Shown piece by piece: positions 8,069 to 17,027 of a DNA stretch of 64,000 nucleotides. Made by a program: the position numbers and the translations under genes. The DNA lies in assembly GCF_014640555.1 (NCBI RefSeq), contig NZ_BMHE01000010.1:62001-126000 (forward strand), read 5' to 3'. Each line of letters opens with the position of its first letter. The stretch's first letter is position 1. The stretch comes from Paenibacillus marchantiophytorum. GTDB taxonomy: Bacteria; Bacillota; Bacilli; Paenibacillales; NBRC-103111. The notes under the pieces were generated by a model, which was given only the letters and a program-made list of their open reading frames with translations, was not told where the DNA came from and made no database searches.

Positions 8069-9853
8069 GTGTTGAAACATTTTATACCGCAAACGTTAAA
8101 GTACAAGCTATTTCTGACATTTTTGCTTGTCATTCTGCTGCCGATTCTCATCTTAAACATGACGCATGTCCAAAAGTTCGAAACCTTGATGAAAGAACAA
8201 GTCAGCAGTCAAAACCTTGAACAGATGACAACGATTACTTCGTCATTAGGAAATTTGCTTGGCGTTGCCGAGAAAACGTTCACGCTCATTGAGCAGGACT
8301 CCTTCGTGACGGCGATTTTGAAGCATCCGGAAATCGGTATCACTTACCCCTCTGTCCAACAAAAAATGAAGATTGAAGAGAAGTTTAACGCTCTTAATAA
8401 TAGCGTGTTTATCGCTAATTCCTATGTGTATTATACCGTTCTTGATTTGGAAGAGCATGTGTATACGTCCTATGGACCGAATCGGATTTTGAGTTACTCC
8501 GGCATAGCGGCAATGCCGAGGATGCAAGAAGCTTTTCAAGGCAAGCCGCAATCGAAGTGGCAGTTGGAGGAAGGCGGACTGAATTCCGATTTCGGCATTC
8601 AACCTTCCCTTTTGACGATTTACAAAGCTCTGCGGGATGAGAATAATCGTATTTATGCGGTTGTACGGATGGGTGTGGACTATCAGAGTTGGCTCAGAAG
8701 CGCCATCCCAAGTCCGGTCAATGAGGAGTTATACGTATTAGCTTCTTCAGAGGGGGAAATCTACGCTCGCAGCAGCACGTCAACGGCAACGGCGCTGCCG
8801 AATCCATTGAATACGGTTGGCTGGGAGCCGATAGGTTCACAGGTTGAGAATGATCATATCGTTAGTTACTCCAAAATTCCCGGTTTGAATTGGTATTTGA
8901 TCAAGAGCATTCCGACGAAATATTTGTTTCATAAAGTAAACCAACTGCAGCAATCCTATTTTTTAACAACGCTCCTTATAGCTATTTTGTTTATCGTGAT
9001 GACCTTTTTAATCTCAACGACGATTACTAGACCTTTGCAGCATTTGCAGAAGAAGATGTCGGATGTGGTGAAGCGGAACCTCAAAATCCAACTTCCCGAA
9101 GAAAGCTACAAAGGCGAAATTTTAACGTTTGTGCAAGCTTTTAATAACATGGTGCATGATGTAGAGAGTTTATTGAATCGTTTGAAAGAGGAGGAGCGAA
9201 ACAAGGAAGCTATGCGTTTCCAAATGCTGCTTTCGCAGATGAATCCTCACTTTCTTTTAAACACATTAAATACAGTGAAATGGCTTGCCATTGAAATTGG
9301 AAATAAGCAAATACCAGAAGTTTGCGAGTCCTTGGGGAAATTGCTGGAAGCCGGGATGCGTCTGGACGTGGATTTAATCCATTTGGAACATGAGATTGAG
9401 CTTGCGCAGCGATATATTAGCATTCAACAGCTTCGCTATGATCGCGAGTTCCACGTGGATATTACGTTTGATCCTGAACTGCGTTTTGCGCTTGTTCCCA
9501 AGCTGAGCTTGCAGCCGCTGATTGAAAATAGCATTTATCACGGATTTAGCAAAATGGATCGATTAGGTCGAATCGAGATTCGAGTCCATAAAGAGGAAAA
9601 TGAGCTGGTGATTGAGGTTGAGGATAACGGCGTAGGTTTGGAACAGGCCTATACCTCTACAGCGGCAGGTCATGGGATTGCTTTAAAAAATCTGGAGGAA
9701 CGTCTAACACTGCTATTCCGGAAGCAAGGGAAAATTAGTGTTGAGTCTGTGCAAAGCGGGACCTTGGTGCGGATTCGCACGTTGTTCCTGTTATCTACAC
9801 CTTATGTGAAGGGAGATGGCTTACATGTGGACGGTTCTCTTGGTCGAGGATGA
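8069..9853 (+). CDS. YesM-family sensor histidine kinase
   Basis: 594 residues from a GTG with AAGGGG upstream. Membrane span at about 12-30, extracellular sensor domain to about 295, second span about 297-318, HAMP, then the His_kinase segment with QMNPHFLLNTLN (about 390) and an HATPase domain (N box LIENSIYHGF about 485, G box DNGVGL about 520). The family senses extracellular carbohydrate or cell-wall signals and phosphorylates YesN-type regulators. Its last 29 bases overlap the regulator gene, so the pair is co-translated. It probably controls the adjacent sugar importer. Confidence 0.92.
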   Translation: MLKHFIPQTLKYKLFLTFLLVILLPILILNMTHVQKFETLMKEQVSSQNLEQMTTITSSLGNLLGVAEKTFTLIEQDSFVTAILKHPEIGITYPSVQQKMKIEEKFNALNNSVFIANSYVYYTVLDLEEHVYTSYGPNRILSYSGIAAMPRMQEAFQGKPQSKWQLEEGGLNSDFGIQPSLLTIYKALRDENNRIYAVVRMGVDYQSWLRSAIPSPVNEELYVLASSEGEIYARSSTSTATALPNPLNTVGWEPIGSQVENDHIVSYSKIPGLNWYLIKSIPTKYLFHKVNQLQQSYFLTTLLIAILFIVMTFLISTTITRPLQHLQKKMSDVVKRNLKIQLPEESYKGEILTFVQAFNNMVHDVESLLNRLKEEERNKEAMRFQMLLSQMNPHFLLNTLNTVKWLAIEIGNKQIPEVCESLGKLLEAGMRLDVDLIHLEHEIELAQRYISIQQLRYDREFHVDITFDPELRFALVPKLSLQPLIENSIYHGFSKMDRLGRIEIRVHKEENELVIEVEDNGVGLEQAYTSTAAGHGIALKNLEERLTLLFRKQGKISVESVQSGTLVRIRTLFLLSTPYVKGDGLHVDGSLGRG

Positions 9854-11282
9854 AGCCTTTGTACGGCGGAGTATTCGGAAAGGCATGCCATGGGAGGAAA
9901 ATGGCTTTCAGGTCATCGAGGAATGCGGGAATGGCGAAGAAGCGCTATCCATCATACGGAAAATGCAGCCGGATCTGGTCATTTGCGATATTATGATGCC
10001 AGTGATGAATGGCGTCGAACTGCTTGCGCAGGTACGTCAGGAGCTGTTGGATACCTGTTTCATCATGCTGACGGTTATGAATGATTTTGCGTTCATTCAG
10101 CAAGCGATGGAGCTTGGGGCATCAGGTTATGTGCTCAAACTTTATTTGAGTCCGGAGAAAATGACGGAAGCGTTGACGAAAGTCAAAGGTGAGCTGGAAC
10201 GCAACTCACGTCTGATTTCCAAAGAAATCAACGATTATTGTGAGGCGCTATATAGCGGAATAAGCAAGGGGGAAGAGCTGTTGGCTAACCCTGCCTTTAT
10301 GCAGGAAATGTTTCAGCCAAATTGGCTTATTCTGATTGCTCATGGCCAGCATGCTTTTGCTAAGCAGGATCTGCGGCAGCTTTCTCTATTTGAATGGGAG
10401 ATCAATCCCAAGGTGCATATCTTTACGAAGCTGGGTTTCTCGACCATTTTTAGCAAGATGCCAGAGGAAACGAAGATTCACATTCAGAACAATGAGCTGC
10501 GCAGCAACTATATTGTGGTTATCTCTGAATTGGCGGAGAACGAGGATGTGGCAGCCCTTTGGGAAAGTATGGTATCCCGCGTCACAGAGCTTTGGTATGC
10601 CAATAGATCGGGTATTTTCTTCTATCAGCCTAAGGGACTCAAAGATCAGGTCTTTAGCAGTTTGCCATGGCAATTGGAAAAGAACTTAATTCAAGCTTTT
10701 GAGCAAATGAATCTAGGATTACTGGAGCTATCTTGGCAAGAAATCTGGGCTTGGACGAATGAGGTGCAGTTGTCATTACTTCGTGTAAAAGAGATTGCGC
10801 TGCGTTTGGATCGCTTGTTTGCCGAGCTTGCCTGTGTGCAGGCCGAATCACCTGCCATCTACACAGAGGCTGTTTCCCACCTCGAGGCAGGTCGTCATTT
10901 TAAACAAAGAATAGATAGGTATATGGCTCATTGGAAAGCCGCGAAGTATGAGGTTACGGATCATATTGAGATCAATAAGGTGATTGCCTATATGAATGGC
11001 CATTTCGAAGATGAGCTGTCTTTATCCCTGCTTGCCGGAATTGCCACGATGGATGATAAATATTTAAGTGTTTTGTTTAAGAAAAAAACCGGTAAGACCG
11101 TGACGGAATATTTGATGGACATTCGTATTAAGAAGGCCTGTGACCTGCTGTTGCAGACGGATCAGCCTGTAGCGTTGATTGGGGCTAAGGTAGGTTTTCC
11201 AAATGAGAACTATTTTGCCCGTATGTTCCGGAGAGAGGTCGGCATGCCGCCAAGTGTTTTCAGGCAACAACCTATGAAGTGA
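9825..11282 (+). CDS. YesN-type response regulator with AraC DNA-binding domain
   Basis: About 485 residues. The receiver (VLLVEDEAF, phosphoacceptor Asp in VICDIMMP near residue 55) is followed by a long helical linker and a C-terminal two-helix-turn-helix AraC domain. ATG 9825 is preferred to 9816 because AAGGGA sits about 10 bases upstream of 9825 but is adjacent to 9816. Overlaps the kinase gene. The conserved receiver Lys occurs in GYVLKLYLS, where the usual KP is KL; this loop is slightly atypical. Confidence 0.92.
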   Translation: MWTVLLVEDEAFVRRSIRKGMPWEENGFQVIEECGNGEEALSIIRKMQPDLVICDIMMPVMNGVELLAQVRQELLDTCFIMLTVMNDFAFIQQAMELGASGYVLKLYLSPEKMTEALTKVKGELERNSRLISKEINDYCEALYSGISKGEELLANPAFMQEMFQPNWLILIAHGQHAFAKQDLRQLSLFEWEINPKVHIFTKLGFSTIFSKMPEETKIHIQNNELRSNYIVVISELAENEDVAALWESMVSRVTELWYANRSGIFFYQPKGLKDQVFSSLPWQLEKNLIQAFEQMNLGLLELSWQEIWAWTNEVQLSLLRVKEIALRLDRLFAELACVQAESPAIYTEAVSHLEAGRHFKQRIDRYMAHWKAAKYEVTDHIEINKVIAYMNGHFEDELSLSLLAGIATMDDKYLSVLFKKKTGKTVTEYLMDIRIKKACDLLLQTDQPVALIGAKVGFPNENYFARMFRREVGMPPSVFRQQPMK

Positions 11283-11393
11283 TGAAATCAAACTTTTGTG
11301 CTAGAAGAACAAGATTTTGTTCCTTCGAACGTCTGAGGGCTGGTGATATAGTTGGTTTGTAACCAGCAAGCATAAGGAATACGGGAGGGTCAA

Positions 11394-12722
11394 ATGATGA
11401 ATATAAAGAAAACAACGTTAAGTCTTCTATCAGCGGCTGTCGTGTTAAGCATTACCGCAGGTTGTGGTTCATCCGGTGATAAAACGGCTGTGACGAATAG
11501 TCCCAACGCTACGACAGAAGCGAAGAAAGCAGTGACGCTTACTATGTGGGGAGGCGTGCCTGGAGAATCTGGTCCGCAAGCGGTTGTTGATAACTGGAAC
11601 GCAAAGAATCCTGATATTCAGGTGAAATATGAGCGTTTTGTCAATGATGATGCAGGGAACTTGAAGCTTGACACCGCTCTGACGACAAATCAAGGCATCG
11701 ATTTATATGTGAACTACACGTTATCCGTTTTGTCCAAACGTGTTGAAGCGGGGACTGCGCTCGATCTTAGCGAGTTCAAGGATTATAACATTGACGATAA
11801 AATGGGCACAGACGCCAAAGACTGGAAAGTCAAGGATAAGTACTATGGCCTTCCGACCAAAAAGAATGTATCGTTCGTTTGGTTGAACAAGAATGCACTC
11901 GATGAAGCGGGATTAGCGGTTCCTGCTCTGGATTGGACGATGGATGATCTGCAGCAATATGCTATCAAGCTCAAAAAAGGCACACGGTGGGGCTTCACCC
12001 AGCATATCTCAGCATACCCGAGTTTCTTCGATGGCGCTAATGCGGGAGCAGGCTTCACGAAAGCTGACGGCACGTCCAATCTCGATGAACCGACGGTTCG
12101 CAAAGCCTATGAATCGGTGTTTAATATGATGTATACCGACAAATCGATGCCATTATTGGGTGAGCAAATTACGAGCAAGATGCCGACAGATACGATGTTC
12201 TTAAAAGGTGAAACCGCGATGTTGGGAGCGGGCGAGTTCATTTTCCGCAATTCCAACAATATGAAGGATTTCCCTCGTGACTTCAAAATTGCGTTTGCCA
12301 CAGTCCCCAAAGTAACGAAGGATCAAACGAATTTTAAATATCCAGGCGGCCTTGGGGATGTAATCTCCATTAATCCGAATTCAAAGAATAAAGAGCAAGC
12401 TTGGAAATTCTTGAAATGGTACGCAGATGGCGGGATGATGCCGCTGGCTGCCGGTGGACGTATTCCTTCTTCCAAGGATGCGAATGTGGAAGAAGCGATC
12501 AAATTACTTCTTGGCGACAATGAAAAGACCTACGACGTGGATTCACTCAAGAAAGTTGTATTCGGTAAATTCCCTACGTTTACAGCAACGATTCCCCAAC
12601 AGATTGTCGATGCGCGCAGAGAAGAATATGAGAAGTACTTCCTCAAGGCGCAATCCTTGGATGATACCATGAAGAATACGGTCAAACGCCACAACGACTA
12701 CTTGGCTAAAAATAAGAAATAA
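11394..12722 (+). CDS. Carbohydrate ABC transporter substrate-binding lipoprotein
   Basis: 442 residues, family-1 extracellular solute-binding type. Lipoprotein signal peptide with lipobox ITAGC (Cys about 24), then the two-lobe fold, for example VTLTMWGGVPGESG at the start of the mature domain and late GGRIPSSKDANV. GGGAGG precedes a double ATG (11394 or 11397). It lies downstream of the YesM/YesN pair and upstream of two MalF/MalG-type permeases. No ATPase is present, as is typical where a shared MsmX-type ATPase serves several importers. Substrate unknown. Confidence 0.9.
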   Translation: MMNIKKTTLSLLSAAVVLSITAGCGSSGDKTAVTNSPNATTEAKKAVTLTMWGGVPGESGPQAVVDNWNAKNPDIQVKYERFVNDDAGNLKLDTALTTNQGIDLYVNYTLSVLSKRVEAGTALDLSEFKDYNIDDKMGTDAKDWKVKDKYYGLPTKKNVSFVWLNKNALDEAGLAVPALDWTMDDLQQYAIKLKKGTRWGFTQHISAYPSFFDGANAGAGFTKADGTSNLDEPTVRKAYESVFNMMYTDKSMPLLGEQITSKMPTDTMFLKGETAMLGAGEFIFRNSNNMKDFPRDFKIAFATVPKVTKDQTNFKYPGGLGDVISINPNSKNKEQAWKFLKWYADGGMMPLAAGGRIPSSKDANVEEAIKLLLGDNEKTYDVDSLKKVVFGKFPTFTATIPQQIVDARREEYEKYFLKAQSLDDTMKNTVKRHNDYLAKNKK

Positions 12723-12727
12723 GCAAG

Positions 12728-12771
12728 AAAAAATGGGGGGATGCATCAGGAAAGAGGTACCTCCCTTTTTT
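12728..12771 (+). terminator. Attenuator-like hairpin between binding protein and permease genes
   Basis: An A6 run plus G-rich arm (12728-12740) can pair with CCTCCC and a T6 run (12759-12771). Such a leaky terminator after the binding protein would lower permease expression relative to the binding protein. It lies 25 bases before the permease start. Confidence 0.55.
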
Positions 12772-12795
12772 GTTCAAAAAGGAGTGGATATTTGC

Positions 12796-13671
12796 ATGAA
12801 CTGGGCAAAAAAACAACAAAGATTAGGATACTTGTTCATTTTACCTAATATGGTGGGCGTCATTTTATTCTTCGTCATTCCTGCTTTATTTTCACTGGGA
12901 ATCATGTTTACTAACTACAAATATACGTCGCCGGATATCGCATGGATCGGGCTTGAGAATTTTAATCGACTCTTTCATGACCCAGTCTTCTATGTTTCTT
13001 TGAAGAAAACGGCTCTGTTCCTGGCTTCCGTGCCAGTGTCGATCGGCTTGGCCTTTCTTGTCGCGCTTGTTCTGAATCGAAGCGTGTATGTCAAAAGCTT
13101 GCTGCGCGCGATGTTTTTCATGCCTTATATCACAAGCGGTGTTGCGGTTTCCTTCGTATGGATGCTGCTGTTTCAACCGTCGCAGGGACCTATTAATGGC
13201 TTTCTTCGTTCTATTGGCATCGAACACCCACCAGGCTGGATGTCGACGACAACGTCCTCGATGTATGCGATCGACATCATTTGGATTTGGTTTCTGCTTG
13301 GTTATAATATGATTATTTATTTGGCGGCGATTCAAGAAATACCGCAGGAGCAACTCGAAGCAGCCAAGATTGATGGCGCCAGCACATGGACGACGGTATG
13401 GAAAATTATTTTCCCGTTAGTGAGTCCATCTACCTTCTTATTAATGATTACGGGCTTGATTACATCGATGAAAACGTTCGGTATGATTGAAGCTGTTACG
13501 CAGGGTGGACCTGGCGGCAGCACTACGATTCTGTCCCTCTTCATTTACCACAATGCGTTTCGTTACTACGAAATGGGGTATGCATCAGCAATCTCATGGG
13601 TGTTATTTGCAATCATTTTCTTGATTACGATGATCCAATGGGTTGGTCAGAAGCGCTGGGTTCATTATTAA
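12796..13671 (+). CDS. Sugar ABC transporter permease, MalF/UgpA-like
   Basis: About 291 residues with six membrane spans and the binding-protein-dependent transport EAA loop near EQLEAAKIDGAST. The start at 12796 (MNWAKKQQRL) is favoured over the longer frame from 12733, whose extra residues are encoded by the upstream hairpin. AAAGGAG lies upstream at 12778-12784. Forms the channel with the next permease. Confidence 0.92.
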   Translation: MNWAKKQQRLGYLFILPNMVGVILFFVIPALFSLGIMFTNYKYTSPDIAWIGLENFNRLFHDPVFYVSLKKTALFLASVPVSIGLAFLVALVLNRSVYVKSLLRAMFFMPYITSGVAVSFVWMLLFQPSQGPINGFLRSIGIEHPPGWMSTTTSSMYAIDIIWIWFLLGYNMIIYLAAIQEIPQEQLEAAKIDGASTWTTVWKIIFPLVSPSTFLLMITGLITSMKTFGMIEAVTQGGPGGSTTILSLFIYHNAFRYYEMGYASAISWVLFAIIFLITMIQWVGQKRWVHY

Positions 13672-13694
13672 GTAAAAAACCGGAGTGATACAAT

Positions 13695-14519
13695 ATGGAA
13701 ATAAAACCGACAAAAATAGGAAGCACTGTTGTGATGCTCATCCTTGGGCTTTTCATGATTATGCCGTTCCTCTGGATGATTAGCACCTCGTTTAAATCTC
13801 CGAGTGAAGTGTTTCAGTATCCGATTCAATGGATACCGTCGAAAGTGACATGGGAGCATCATCTCAAAGTATGGACAGGCAAGGATAGCTTTCTGATTTA
13901 TTATATGAATTCATTGAAAATCGCTGTTATATGTACGATTGGGGCTACGTTTCTTTCGGCTTTGGCCGCCTATGGCTTCTCGCGGGTTGAATTTAAGGGA
14001 AGAAATGCGCTCTTCATGTTCTATTTATCGATGATGATGGTTCCTCCGCAGGTCTTATTTGTTCCTAAATTTATTTTGTTTGATAAAGTCGGGATTTATA
14101 ATACGCACTGGGCGTTGATTTTACCGGGCTTGTTTACGATATTCGGGGTGTTCCTCATGCGGCAGTTTTTTATGGCGATCCCTCACGAAATTACAGAATC
14201 GGCATTTGTGGACGGGGCTGGGCACTTCCGTATTTTCTTCCGGCTTATGCTGCCGCTCGCTAAACCAGCGTTGGCTACCCTGGCGATCATCGATTTCTCC
14301 TGGCACTGGAACGACTATGAGAATGCGCTTGTGTTCCTGCTGGATCGCGATTTGTATACGGTTCCGCTAGGTATGCAGAATTTCATACTGGAGTTCAACA
14401 TTGACTATAACGGGATGATGGCCGCGACTTCTGCTGGCATTGTTCCGATGCTGCTGGTATTCCTGATCGGACAAAAATATATTATTCAAGGCATTACGGG
14501 CTCCGCGGTAAAAGGCTAA
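13695..14519 (+). CDS. Sugar ABC transporter permease, MalG/UgpE-like
   Basis: 274 residues, six spans, with the EAA-type loop ITESAFVDGAGHFRIF. Ribosome site GGAG about 9 bases before ATG. Partner of the preceding permease; the operon ends at the hairpin just downstream. Confidence 0.92.
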   Translation: MEIKPTKIGSTVVMLILGLFMIMPFLWMISTSFKSPSEVFQYPIQWIPSKVTWEHHLKVWTGKDSFLIYYMNSLKIAVICTIGATFLSALAAYGFSRVEFKGRNALFMFYLSMMMVPPQVLFVPKFILFDKVGIYNTHWALILPGLFTIFGVFLMRQFFMAIPHEITESAFVDGAGHFRIFFRLMLPLAKPALATLAIIDFSWHWNDYENALVFLLDRDLYTVPLGMQNFILEFNIDYNGMMAATSAGIVPMLLVFLIGQKYIIQGITGSAVKG

Positions 14520-14522
14520 TGC

Positions 14523-14559
14523 AAAAACTCACCTCCAAGTGTCATGGGGGTGAGTTTTT
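14523..14559. terminator. Bidirectional intrinsic terminator
   Basis: AAAAACTCACC (14523-14533) pairs with GGTGAGTTTTT (14549-14559). T runs in both senses let it serve the permease operon (plus) and the convergent clpP operon (minus). Confidence 0.85.
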
Positions 14560-14573
14560 GAGTATTATTGACG

Positions 14574-15155
14574 TTATATTTTCTCGATCACTTTATCAAT
14601 CAAACCATACACTCGCGCATCTTCAGCTTCCAAAAAGTAATCACGGTCGGTGTCCAGCTCGATTTTCTCGATGGGTTGTTTGGTCGTCTCTGAGAGAATG
14701 CGATTCAGAATACTGCGTGTTTTGAGAATGTGCTGACTGCGAATGTGAATATCGCTCGCTTGCCCTTGCGTGCCTCCCCATGGCTGGTGAATCATGACTT
14801 CCGCGTTCGGAAGCGCGAATCTTTTGCCTGGTGCGCCAGCGGTTAGAAGCACAGCACCCATGGAAGCCGCCATCCCCACACAAATGGTGGATACATCTGC
14901 TTTTATGAAATTCATCGTATCATAAATTGCCAATCCTGCCGATGTTGATCCACCCGGAGAGTTGATGTAGAGCGAGATATCTTTCTCGGGATCTTCAGCA
15001 GAAAGGAACAAGAGCTGTGCAACAATCGCATTGGCGACTTGGTCGTTAACCTCTGTACCTAAGAAGACAATTCTGTCTTTCAAGAGTCTGGAATAAATAT
15101 CGTAAGAGCGCTCGCCGCGCGCAGTTTGTTCAACGACCATAGGTATGAAACTCAT
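14574..15155 (-). CDS. clpP: ClpP-type ATP-dependent protease subunit (paralogue)
   Basis: 193 residues, normal ClpP length. Catalytic Ser in GMAASMGA, His in MIHQPWGG and Asp in DTDRDYF are all present, so it should be an active peptidase subunit of the Clp barrel working with ClpX/ClpC-type unfoldases. The second ATG (15155) is chosen because AAAGGA is directly adjacent to the first one (15164) but nine bases from this one. It is the last gene of an operon headed by an ArsR-type repressor, unlike the usual clpP, which stands alone, so it is probably a conditionally expressed second ClpP. Confidence 0.92.
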   Translation of the reverse strand: MSFIPMVVEQTARGERSYDIYSRLLKDRIVFLGTEVNDQVANAIVAQLLFLSAEDPEKDISLYINSPGGSTSAGLAIYDTMNFIKADVSTICVGMAASMGAVLLTAGAPGKRFALPNAEVMIHQPWGGTQGQASDIHIRSQHILKTRSILNRILSETTKQPIEKIELDTDRDYFLEAEDARVYGLIDKVIEKI

Positions 15156-15187
15156 TGGAATCATCCTTTCTTTTTTGGGGTAAAGCG

Positions 15188-15478
15188 TTAAGCTGCTTTG
15201 CTTTGTACCGAGTAAGGATTTCCGGCGGACTTCTGACCGAATCCAGAGGAGACCATAATCAATCGTACGGGTTCTTCTCCTTGAGCGGAATAAAACTCGC
15301 GTACCGTGAAGGTTGCCTCAGAATCCACGAGGGTTCCCTGACGACGATAGGTGTCAATCGAAATGACATTGTTTCCCGCGGGCTCAGGTTTACGCTCCAG
15401 TGGTTGCTCCCAGGCAATAATTGGTGCTGCTGGAGTGGCTTCAAGTGCAGGTTTCCTTGATTTTTGTTCATGACTCAT
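15188..15478 (-). CDS. Small protein of unknown function in the ArsR-ClpP operon
   Basis: 96 residues starting MSHEQKSRK with GAGGAGG upstream. The first ~35 residues are Pro/Ala-rich and probably disordered; the rest ([13 protein letters not shown] onward) looks like a small beta-containing domain. There is no signal peptide or membrane span. Placed between the regulator and clpP with short gaps, it could be a substrate, adaptor or regulator of that ClpP; this is inference from position only. Family not recognised. Confidence 0.6.
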   Translation of the reverse strand: MSHEQKSRKPALEATPAAPIIAWEQPLERKPEPAGNNVISIDTYRRQGTLVDSEATFTVREFYSAQGEEPVRLIMVSSGFGQKSAGNPYSVQSKAA

Positions 15479-15491
15479 GACAAATGCCTCC

Positions 15492-16073
15492 TCATTCTTT
15501 GGGTTTGGGGTAGACGGCCAACAAGACTTGGTAGGCTTCCTGATCGTTGCAGCTCGAATAGCGTTCGACCAACTGCTGGACCATAGCCGCATACTCCTCA
15601 ATGAACGATTGCCGCTGTTGTTCGTCGTTCAAATGAACCTGAAGCTGCAGCGTTGCGCTTGGAATGACTTCACCGACATCGGATTGCTCCATAAGCAGCA
15701 TCGCATCTCTGCGAATTCGCTCGGATGTCGTCACGAGATGTGCAAGCGAGCTTTGATCCTTGAGCTTTTGCAAGGTTTCCGGCTTCATGCTGAGCGATTC
15801 GGCCAGTACGAAGGTTTTGGCGATAGCGCGATAAAGCACTTCGACCAAATTGCGCACTTGGCGTGTGCCGACACGCTGCACGAGGCCAGCTTTCTCAAGC
15901 GCCTTGAGATGGTAATTAATACGCTGGGCGGTCTCGCCGAGCGTGCGCGCTACCTCAGCGGCAGAGCCAGGTTCCAAAAGCTGAGCGATGATTTCCCCGC
16001 GAAGCGGATTCAACAGGATGGTAGCCTGCTCGGGGGACTCGATGTAGAAGCTGTCTTGAATCTCTTGTGGCAT
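15492..16073 (-). CDS. ArsR-type winged-helix transcriptional regulator
   Basis: 193 residues. An N-terminal winged HTH is clear: LNPLRGEIIAQLLEPGSAAE then ARTLGETAQRINYHLKALEK, followed by GLVQRVG. The C-terminal ~110 residues are a helical effector or dimerisation domain. The start at 16073 (MPQEIQ) has TGGAGG upstream; the frame runs 24 codons further but that part overlaps the operator. It probably represses its own operon through the 16108-16129 dyad. No metal-binding Cys pair is seen, so a metal effector is unlikely. Confidence 0.85.
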   Translation of the reverse strand: MPQEIQDSFYIESPEQATILLNPLRGEIIAQLLEPGSAAEVARTLGETAQRINYHLKALEKAGLVQRVGTRQVRNLVEVLYRAIAKTFVLAESLSMKPETLQKLKDQSSLAHLVTTSERIRRDAMLLMEQSDVGEVIPSATLQLQVHLNDEQQRQSFIEEYAAMVQQLVERYSSCNDQEAYQVLLAVYPKPKE

Positions 16074-16107
16074 GGAGAGTAAGGCCTCCAGTACAAAGAA
16101 TATGTTA

Positions 16108-16129
16108 CGTAAAAATATTTTATTACGTG
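16108..16129. promoter_or_regulatory. Dyad operator in front of the ArsR-ClpP operon
   Basis: ACGTAA (16108-16113) and TTACGT (16124-16129) form an inverted repeat with a 10-base A/T-rich centre, 34 bases upstream of the regulator start. Symmetry and position fit an autoregulatory ArsR site. Confidence 0.6.
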
Positions 16130-16250
16130 GAGGGGAGAATGTCAATGGGCGGGGGTGATGGTTGAAGACATTGAAGTGTTGGGTGACAAATATAGTTATG
16201 AAGTATAGAAAATAATATTTTTGGCGAGATTTGATAGTACCAAGATATAC

Positions 16251-16314
16251 AGGACATATGTCCTTAGTTAACAGCTGCGTTCACTCCATGGGGTGAACGC
16301 ATATTTTTTTTTAG
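16251..16314 (+). ncRNA. Structured leader of tnsA relic 1 (two hairpins, terminator-like)
   Basis: Hairpin 1 is AGGACATATGTCCT (16251-16264). Hairpin 2 is GCGTTCAC...GTGAACGC (16278-16300), followed by a long T run (16303-16312), so it resembles an intrinsic terminator placed just before the tnsA start. The same two hairpins precede relic 2 at 31.2 kb with changed loops but kept stems, which suggests selection on structure. It could be an attenuator; not assigned to a known RNA family. Confidence 0.5.
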
Positions 16315-16325
16315 GGGGAAGAAAG

Positions 16326-16832
16326 ATGACTAGAGGTAGTGCCATTCACAAAACGCAGATGAATAGACTAAAGGACGGTCGAGGTCAAGGATATGGGAAG
16401 GATTATAAGCCTTTCATTTAAGCTAGTGATAATAAAGCTCCTTCAGAAGGATACCTTATTAGGGAATTAGGATGGAAGACAAGTAGAATACATCACACAC
16501 TGTCCAAAGAAGAGTGTCGCTATCTAATGGTATTAAGCTGGTCAGATAGTGTTATTGACATAAGAGAGCAGTATCCTCTAACTCCTATTGAAAGAAGTAT
16601 TGAAATTGCAGAAAAACTAAATATCAAGCATGCAAATAAAGATAATGAGCCTATAATTACAACGACTGACTTTATGATCACAATTGAAACTGGGAAAGGC
16701 TTAGAAGATATTGTTAGAACGGTCAAGGTTCCTAGTGATTTAACCCCAAGAACCCTAGAACTCTTTCAAATCGAAAAAACTTTTTTCGAAGAGCAAGGAA
16801 TCAATTGGGGAATTTTTCATTTTATCGATTAA
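16326..16832 (+). pseudogene. Broken tnsA (Tn7-like transposon endonuclease), relic 1
   Basis: Reading from ATG 16326, the frame encodes a TnsA N-terminal nuclease domain: GRGQGYGKDYKPFI, then APSEGYLIRELG, IREQYPLTPIE, the active-site-type TTDFMI and a following VKV, ending in the typical EKTFFEEQGINWGIF. A TAA at 16419-16421 interrupts codon 32 where relic 2 has CAA (Gln). The C-terminal DNA/TnsC-binding domain of full TnsA is absent. Residues for catalysis are kept, so decay seems recent or a short product starting later is conceivable. No tnsB, tnsC or tniQ is nearby. Positions 16833-17027 hold no gene I recognise. Confidence 0.8.
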
Positions 16833-17027
16833 GTACCGCCCGAACGAGGGAAAGCTCTTCTCATCAGATTGGACAAGAAGAGCAGGGATTACGTCAACCC
16901 TATCGGATAAGCACTGCTCAAAGTCATGTTCCGCGTCAGGTCCGTACACGACCCCATCACGATCTACATTATTAATAATTAATGGTAGAATGATAAAGAG
17001 TCAATAATAGTATTTATATAAATATGA

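Noticed and set aside
15477..16082. 201-codon plus-strand frame
   Set aside because: Antisense to the ArsR-type regulator, whose HTH and ribosome site are clear; no plus-strand signals.
16755..16949. Minus-strand frame with MYGPDAEHDFEQ
   Set aside because: Part overlaps the tnsA relic; the rest may be a scrap of an unknown gene but cannot be supported as a gene.
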